From Smallanthus sonchifolius (Eukaryota > Streptophyta > Magnoliopsida > Asterales > Asteraceae), in the NCBI GenBank assembly GCA_023525975.1, contig CM042027.1, positions 87,204,007-87,268,006 of the forward strand: a stretch of 64,000 nucleotides of DNA, read 5' to 3'. The notes under the pieces were generated by a model. The model had not been told where the DNA came from. It did not search any database and saw nothing but the letters and a program-made list of their open reading frames with translations. Numbering within the stretch: the first letter of the stretch is position 1; every line of letters begins with the position of its first letter. Below are positions 58,041 to 64,000 of the stretch, piece after piece. Made by a program: the position numbers and the translations under genes.

Positions 58041-59782
58041 ATCAAGACATCAATGCAACCAACAATTAATTACTGTTTTTTAATATAATTTGACTTTTAT
58101 TTACTATTTTATTAAAAATAAAAGTTATATAATTAAATTTTAAAGTTTCTTATGATAAAAGATAGTTTAAAATAAATGTGTTTTATTATTATAATTAGTA
58201 TTTTTTTTTAAATATATATTACTATTAAACGATAGAAGTGCATTAAATAGTAGAGAGATGCGGAAAAAAAATGATGACAATAAATATAAAGGCGACACGT
58301 GGCATGCAAAAATCTTTATTTCTTATATAGGATAGATTAAACTAAACTAATCTTTTGTCCTAATTTAAAGTGACTATTGCTTTGCTCCTAATTAATCTTC
58401 ACGTTAAAAAGAAGACACCCGTGATTTAAGGAAAAAATAAGTTGATATGACCGTTTCTTATGCCGTTTTCTTTTTTCTTTTTCCTTCAACATGTGAAAGG
58501 TTAGACTTGTAGTACAACCTTTTATAAAATAAATTAACTCTTTTATTAAATCAACAATTCAAATTACAATACAAGAAAAACAGAATTAAAACAAGTTACA
58601 TGAAATAAAATAAGTAAAGCGGAAGAAGAGAAAACATGTGCGTAGGCTGAAGATTTCTGTTAAACAAATGTCTCTTAAAACAGATTTTGGGCTACCCAAC
58701 TGACCCCGTCTGTCTCCCAGTATACAACAGCTAAAGTAGATGCACTGCCGGAGTTAACCAAGCACTTGAACTATACTAGAAATAAGCGTGTAAAGGTCTG
58801 CGACCGAAGGAAATACGTTTGATTATTTGTGCGATCTCTTAAACATTTGAATAAGTTTTTCGGGTATCTTGACAAGGCTCAAAAAGCATTGATTTTATAC
58901 ACGAAGATTAGACCTGATGAAGGGTCTCACTTAATAGAATTGATACTTAGTTAATTCGATTTAATTGATCACTTAATTGAATTAATACTCTATTAATTCG
59001 AATTAACAACGGAATTTCAAAAGACAGAGCCATAGGGTCGACTAGCCATCTGATCATGCGACACAGGTAAAAAAATATTGAGGCGGCTCACGATGGCCAT
59101 AGCCCTGGCCCCGTTCCGTCCCCAGCGTGGATGCATTGGGTGCTTCGCACCCCCGACTACCACTGGGTGTCACTCTTTATAAGTGAACAAGAATCTATAG
59201 ACTCTCCCACTTACAAATCCATCATGGTTTATCTATCTTCCGGTGTGGGGCAAGCTCACACGTTTTAAATTTCACATTACATTAAGTTTTAAACACACAA
59301 CTTGAAGCATCGATGTCTCATTTATCGTAGATCTGTTTTGGACATGGTTTAGTTCGTTGTGATACTCTCACATAGTAGAACACACACGTACTAATTAATA
59401 ATTATATTAGTGACAAATACTATGTCCAAAGTTTTCAACAAGACTCGGTTCAACTTGAAGCATCGATGTCTCATTTTTCCTTTTACGATTAATGTTTGAT
59501 TCATAAACCGCTAATTGACTCGTTTACAATGATAGTTTTAGTTATGATATAATTACAAATCTAAGGAGCTTCAACCGAGAAAGGTTTTGTCAGTCATCCC
59601 TCGATGAAGATAGGAACTGTCTCTAATGTTCTTGGAAAATTGGGCATGGGGACATCATCGACGAGTCAACTACCCCAGACCAGCAACAAGTCACTGATGA
59701 AAAATACAAATCATATATAATCGACGAATTGTCGATGTGTTTGTTCCTCGGTGATGACTATTTTATAAAATAAAAATGAATA
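58041..59782. other. Copy B counterpart of 25648-27316, no gene
   Basis: Includes the 5' half of the outer Helitron (to 58336, ending with the TC start on the minus strand) and the LTR-like block at about 59050-59240. No gene seen. Confidence 0.5.
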
Positions 59783-60712
59783 AAAATGTTGACAAATTTA
59801 TGTATATATATGAATAAAGTGTATAAGTTGGCCTTGTATAGATTAAGACAGACATCGAGAGCTTGGAATACCAAGCTAGATCAAATTCTAAATGACATGA
59901 ACTTTCAAAGGTGCTCACAAGAACAATCCGTCTAACGAAAGGCGAGAGGGAAGCATTTACTACTCGTCGTTGTTTATGTCGATGATTTATTTGTAACATT
60001 TACGAGTTTGGATATCATCATTGAAATCAAAGAAGGGAAGTTGACCTACTACCTTGGAATTCAAGTCTCTCAAGGCAAAGATAGTGTAAAGATTAAGCAG
60101 AAGGCTTACGCACGGAAATTTTTAGAGCAAACCGGGATAGGGGACTATAACCCTACTCATGTTTCAATTGAGCCCGGAACAAAGTTATCCAAAGCGGAAG
60201 ATGAACCTTAGATTGAAACCCGATCTTGCCTATTCAGTCGGGGTTGTAGGCCAATACATGCAAGGTCCAAGAGAATCCCATGGGTTGGCAATAAAACACA
60301 TACTACGATACATACAGGGAATGTTAAGCTACGAGATAACAGACAAGCGAGGTGATCAAAAGAAACTTGTTGGTTATAGCGACAGTAGTCACAATTCTAT
60401 TACGGGTCTTCAACAATAACATGGTCACAAGGTCTTCACCAATAACATGGTGCTTATAGAAACAAGCTACAGTTGCATTATCGTCCTCACAAAAAAAAAT
60501 GTCCTTCATGGTAGAAGCAAGCACATGCATATACGCTACCACTCCATTTGCGAGTGTGTGGAGAATGATCAAGTTGCAGTTGAGTATGTCTCAGGTGAAG
60601 AACTAAAGGCTGACATATTGACAAAAGCCTTAGCCAAATAAAGTTCAAGGAGATGAGGAACTTGTTCAGAGTAGAAGACCTTCCTAATCTGGTTAAGAAA
60701 TTAGGGGGGTGA
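59783..60712 (+). pseudogene. Ty1/copia fragment, copy B
   Basis: Duplicate of 27317-28244 with an added stop (CGTCTAACG at 59930) and a one-base deletion after ALAK near 60640. YVDDLFVT, LTYYLGIQVSQ and the RNase H pieces are recognisable. An LTR copy follows at 60714-60942. Confidence 0.88.
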
Positions 60713-60713
60713 T

Positions 60714-60942
60714 TGTTGGTGGTGTAATTAACTTCACCAGCAATTTGGCTGGTTGAGGCGGTTAAGGTTCCCAATCACGTTAGATTAGGATGCTATTATC
60801 TAGTATTTGATTTAATCATTTCGTAATATAGTCTAATAAGTTAGGTTAGCTATATAAATGCCAAGTTGGGTATCAAATTGTAATCAAGTTTTGAGTTATG
60901 TTTCTTGGTTATAGTAAATCTATTGGGAGTTTGCCAATAACA
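60714..60942 (+). repeat. Copia LTR, copy B
   Basis: Same as 28246-28474, about 108 bp beyond the PG4 stop. Confidence 0.6.
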
Positions 60943-61049
60943 TACTTGTGTTCATACCAATTTTAACTTGAGTATTAGCATACATATGACATACAATGCA
61001 ATGTGACACAACGACTAATTGCATCAGTTTTAGCGTTATAAACGATGAA

Positions 61050-63862
61050 CTAATTAGGTTTAAGGCAATTAAACAAGGGTTTAACATGGCTAATTCTTCC
61101 ATGGGCATTAATACATTTGCCAAAAACCTTCCTTCCTGGAGTTACTGAGCTGATATACACATTATCCATTGCAATATTGGTGCATGCCACACTTTCACTG
61201 CAACTTAAATTTATTACATTGTCCATATTTGATGTCCCCATTATTCCACTGTATGATATATCACTTAACTTGATAGCTGATGTCTGTGTATTGAAGAATC
61301 CCACACAAATAAAAGCGTCGATAATTTAACCGCGACTTAGAAACAACTAACACTTGACGATAACTTATAGAAAAATGTGATTAAATCTAAAGCATATGCT
61401 TACAGAGTTTATGCAGTTCTTTTGAGTGGGACAATAGTATTGGTCGATAATGATAGGGTTATAAACGGCATCAAACTTGATGGCCTTAAATGAGATCTTC
61501 CTTGCATAACCACGTCCACCCTATCGAAGAAAGCATACATGATATATAAATGTATTTTGGGGTGTGGCATTGCGTTTTGATAGTGATTATCTGATTATTA
61601 TGTTTTCAAGTCGTGTATAGTTTGGTGTCTGGGTATAGTGAAACTGATTCTGGATATCTGTTTTACATGTATAGTGGTTCAGTTGGATGCTTTAAGCGGT
61701 TCAAAAGTTATACCTGCCAAGATTTGATACGTACTCCAGCCAGGGTTTTTATCAAGGTACAATTACGAACCTCTATATTTTCCACCATATCAACTCCTCC
61801 TTTCCCCAAGGCCCCAATGCTACATGAATGGAACAGATTGTTAATTTGTTACAATCGTCATGTTTTCATAAATCTCAATGAATATTTCCTCAAATATATA
61901 ATTTCATTTGTGAAATATGGGCTTAACTATACCTGATTCCATGGCCTGGCCCGCACGTGATGCCACTGATTTTGATATCAGATGAACCCCCACTAATAGC
62001 GATACAGTCGTCTCCTATACTTATGTAATATGATGGAAAAAGTGTGTGATGATCAATGTTGCATTGCTAGATTGGAAATGAGAGCAAAGAAATTACCTGT
62101 TCCTATTATGGAATCGCTTATATTCACATTGGTGGAGCTAGCTACATTTATACCATCAGTATTTGGGCTTGTTTCAGGGGCAATGATATGAAGATTAGAC
62201 ATAATGACACCATTACAAGCAGTTATTGTGATATGCACTCGTGGACTGTTTACATGTGTTAACCCATTGAGTCGCAAGCCGTTGCATCTTCTAAACATCA
62301 ATGCCTGATTTGTAGGATTTAAACCATAAACAATCTAGTTAATTATTGCATAGTTTATGTTGATTGATTTTGAGTTGAGTTTTTTAGTTTGAAATTAGAA
62401 TACTTACAGCTGGTGCATGACAAGATGTTCCCTGAAATAATATGCATTTATATGTAAAGGAACTTTTCAAGATTAATGAAGTGAATAACTTATAAGTTAT
62501 GAAAAATGAGGATGATAACTTACAGGTGATGGTGTACCAATGCAGGCATTTTCCCACCAAATAGGACCTTGACCGTTTATTTGTCCATTTCCGCTCACCG
62601 TAAGACCATTCACCCTCGAAAATGAAAGCCAGGCGTCGATATGATAACCGATCCAATCAGTTTTCTTAGCGGGACCAACAATGTTTCCTGATATCTGTTT
62701 GTTGAAGATACATAAGTTTTTTCATGTAACCTTGGATATAATGTGATTATGATGTGCCAAACAGGCAGCGTATTTTGTTAGGGTTCTAAATATTTGTTTA
62801 GCTATTGTCCACAAGTCCATTGGTACATATCCAATTTCAAGATTCATCCTAGTCTTAATTCTTATTCTAGACAATTTTGATCTATTTATTGAGAGATACT
62901 ATGATTAAACTTAAACGGAAGTGTTGTTGTGTTGGCTTCTACTTTCACCCCTCAACTTTGATAAAATGACAAATTTGACTCTTAACTTTGTAAATTAACA
63001 CTTTAACTCCCTCAAGTTTTTAAAATTTTGCGTTTACCCCCTGTAGTATACGTAATCTAATTTTCCTCTATAACTTTCATTCGTTAATTAATTTTTTTCT
63101 TGACGTCCAGGTATAAATTTCGTTAAAAACATAGTCGTATTCAGAGTGTAGGGTATTTTTTAGTGTCGTGTGTTATATCGACTAATGTTAACATGTTGGT
63201 ACCGTGAATAATAAGACCAACACCAACTGAAAAACATTGGTTCTGTTATATAAATATCTTTTATCTATGTTTCAATCTCCATAATAGAGTCGTTGTAACT
63301 TCATACGTTTCTTCTATGTACTTAATCACGCTTCTTTTTGTGTTTAGCCATGTTAATGACACCGCCTCAACCGTTTATACAATTAACATATATAGTACCT
63401 GGACGTAGAGACTGGAGGGGTTGCAAGGGCCATTGAAAGAAATTGGCTTCAACAAGAACGTTTTTGTTGCCGGTATAACCAATATGCTCCGATCATTTGG
63501 TTGCGCTTCACAAGCCGCCTTCCATGCCTTCATAAACGCCTGTATATTTCAAATATTTATTTTAGGGGCTCAAAAAGCTCATAATATCTCAACTGGTTAT
63601 ATATATGATATGATTCAAAATATAAGATCAAGCTCAAATAACTTGACGAATAGATTAACTCGTTTGCAACCTAACGATATAGATTCGAGATCTAGAGGTT
63701 GATTACCGGGGAGTCGTTGGTTTTTCCATCTCCTTTGGCTCCATAATTTGTCACATCAAAAATGGTGGTTGACACAAGATTGATTCTAGAGAGACCAGTT
63801 GAACCCAAAGCATTAGAAAGCATGCATGCTAGTAACAACAAAACCAATGTAATCAACTGAGC
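61050..63862 (-). CDS. Polygalacturonase PG4 (GH28), only the leader ATG outside the window
   Basis: Near-identical duplicate of PG3. Exons: 63707-63862, 63399-63539, 62524-62694, 62408-62431, 62097-62304, 61933-62014, 61714-61819, 61404-61520, 61050-61283, 412 codons here. By comparison with PG3 the missing start codon would be 2-4 bases past the window end (the donor GTGAGT is cut at 64000). Signal peptide, SPNTDGI, GDDC, GPGHGI and RIKSW are all kept; reading frame open. The coding change I can see is Arg to Ser in NVNISDSIIG; introns differ by small indels. Pectin hydrolysis in the cell wall expected. Promoter beyond the window, so it cannot be told whether it is expressed like PG3. Confidence 0.9.
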
Positions 63863-64000
63863 CTGCATAATGAATATACCATTATCAAAAACTCCATATG
63901 TAATATGTGAGAATTAGTGACACATGATCACCTAAATTATCATGTTCACGAATCTACAATGTAATTAGGAACTTTGAATATGAAAGAAAATTAGAACTCA

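Larger units (their letters stand above)
56706..64000. repeat. Segmental duplication, copy B
   Basis: Same-orientation copy of 21858-31530. Junctions: B 57697/57713 skips A 22849-23095 (the PG2 signal-peptide exon); B 58040/58066 skips A 23431-25647 (including both Helitron ends and the nested Helitron), with a short repeat CAAGACATCAATGCAACCAA at the join. Continues past the window end. Confidence 0.92.

Overview
Kind of organism. This is nuclear DNA of a flowering plant. Genes have many introns with GT-AG borders, intergenic DNA is AT-rich, and the space between genes is packed with nested plant transposons (MULE, hAT, Helitron, LINE, SINE, Ty1/copia, large-LTR elements). Host genes include a plant-type GH28 polygalacturonase cluster, an organellar-type peptide deformylase, a DUF761 protein, an ATS3/PLAT protein and a SHINE/WIN-type AP2/ERF factor. 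The gene and repeat style reminds me of Asteraceae; that is an inference from general resemblance, not proven here.

Layout. 1-734: 3' end of a plus-strand polygalacturonase (PG0). 1610-3685: complete minus-strand peptide deformylase, four exons, one GC-AG intron. 3824-4200: hAT-like MITE. 5382-5657: small DUF761 gene. 5902-10921: decayed autonomous MULE with ~200 bp TIRs, a broken transposase and an antisense GRF-type zinc-finger gene. 11731-15966, 19525-23399 and 28582-31534: three minus-strand polygalacturonases (PG1, PG2, PG3) with the same exon plan and about 410 aa each. 23400-28474: Helitron nested in Helitron, then a Ty1/copia remnant. 31870-41602: TIR element with a perfect 9 bp target duplication, invaded by a large-LTR retroelement (3.0 kb 3' LTR) that lacks gag-pol but has one 191-aa ORF. 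44008-46580: 5'-truncated LINE with an 11 bp target duplication, invaded by an hAT MITE with a perfect 8 bp target duplication, itself invaded by a small MITE. 47528-48884: intact ATS3/PLAT gene. 52728-55343: truncated LTR between two ~745 bp direct repeats. 56173-56641: last exon of a SHINE-type AP2/ERF gene. 56706-64000: second copy of the PG2-PG3 interval, ending in PG4, which runs off the window.

How it fits together. The host story is a polygalacturonase cluster growing by duplication. Tandem copies PG1-PG3 share all intron positions. A later segmental duplication copied PG2 upstream DNA through PG3 (about 21858-31530) to 56706 onward; two internal deletions then reduced the PG2 copy to a relic, while PG3 and PG4 stayed nearly identical and open. 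All four GH28 signatures (NTD, GDD, GHG, RIK) are kept in PG1-PG4, so pectin hydrolysis in the cell wall is the expected role. The other host genes (protein N-terminal deformylation in organelles, PLAT protein, cuticle-type ERF) look unrelated to pectin.

The transposon layers can be ordered in time because several insertions still show target duplications or a matching empty site elsewhere in the window.
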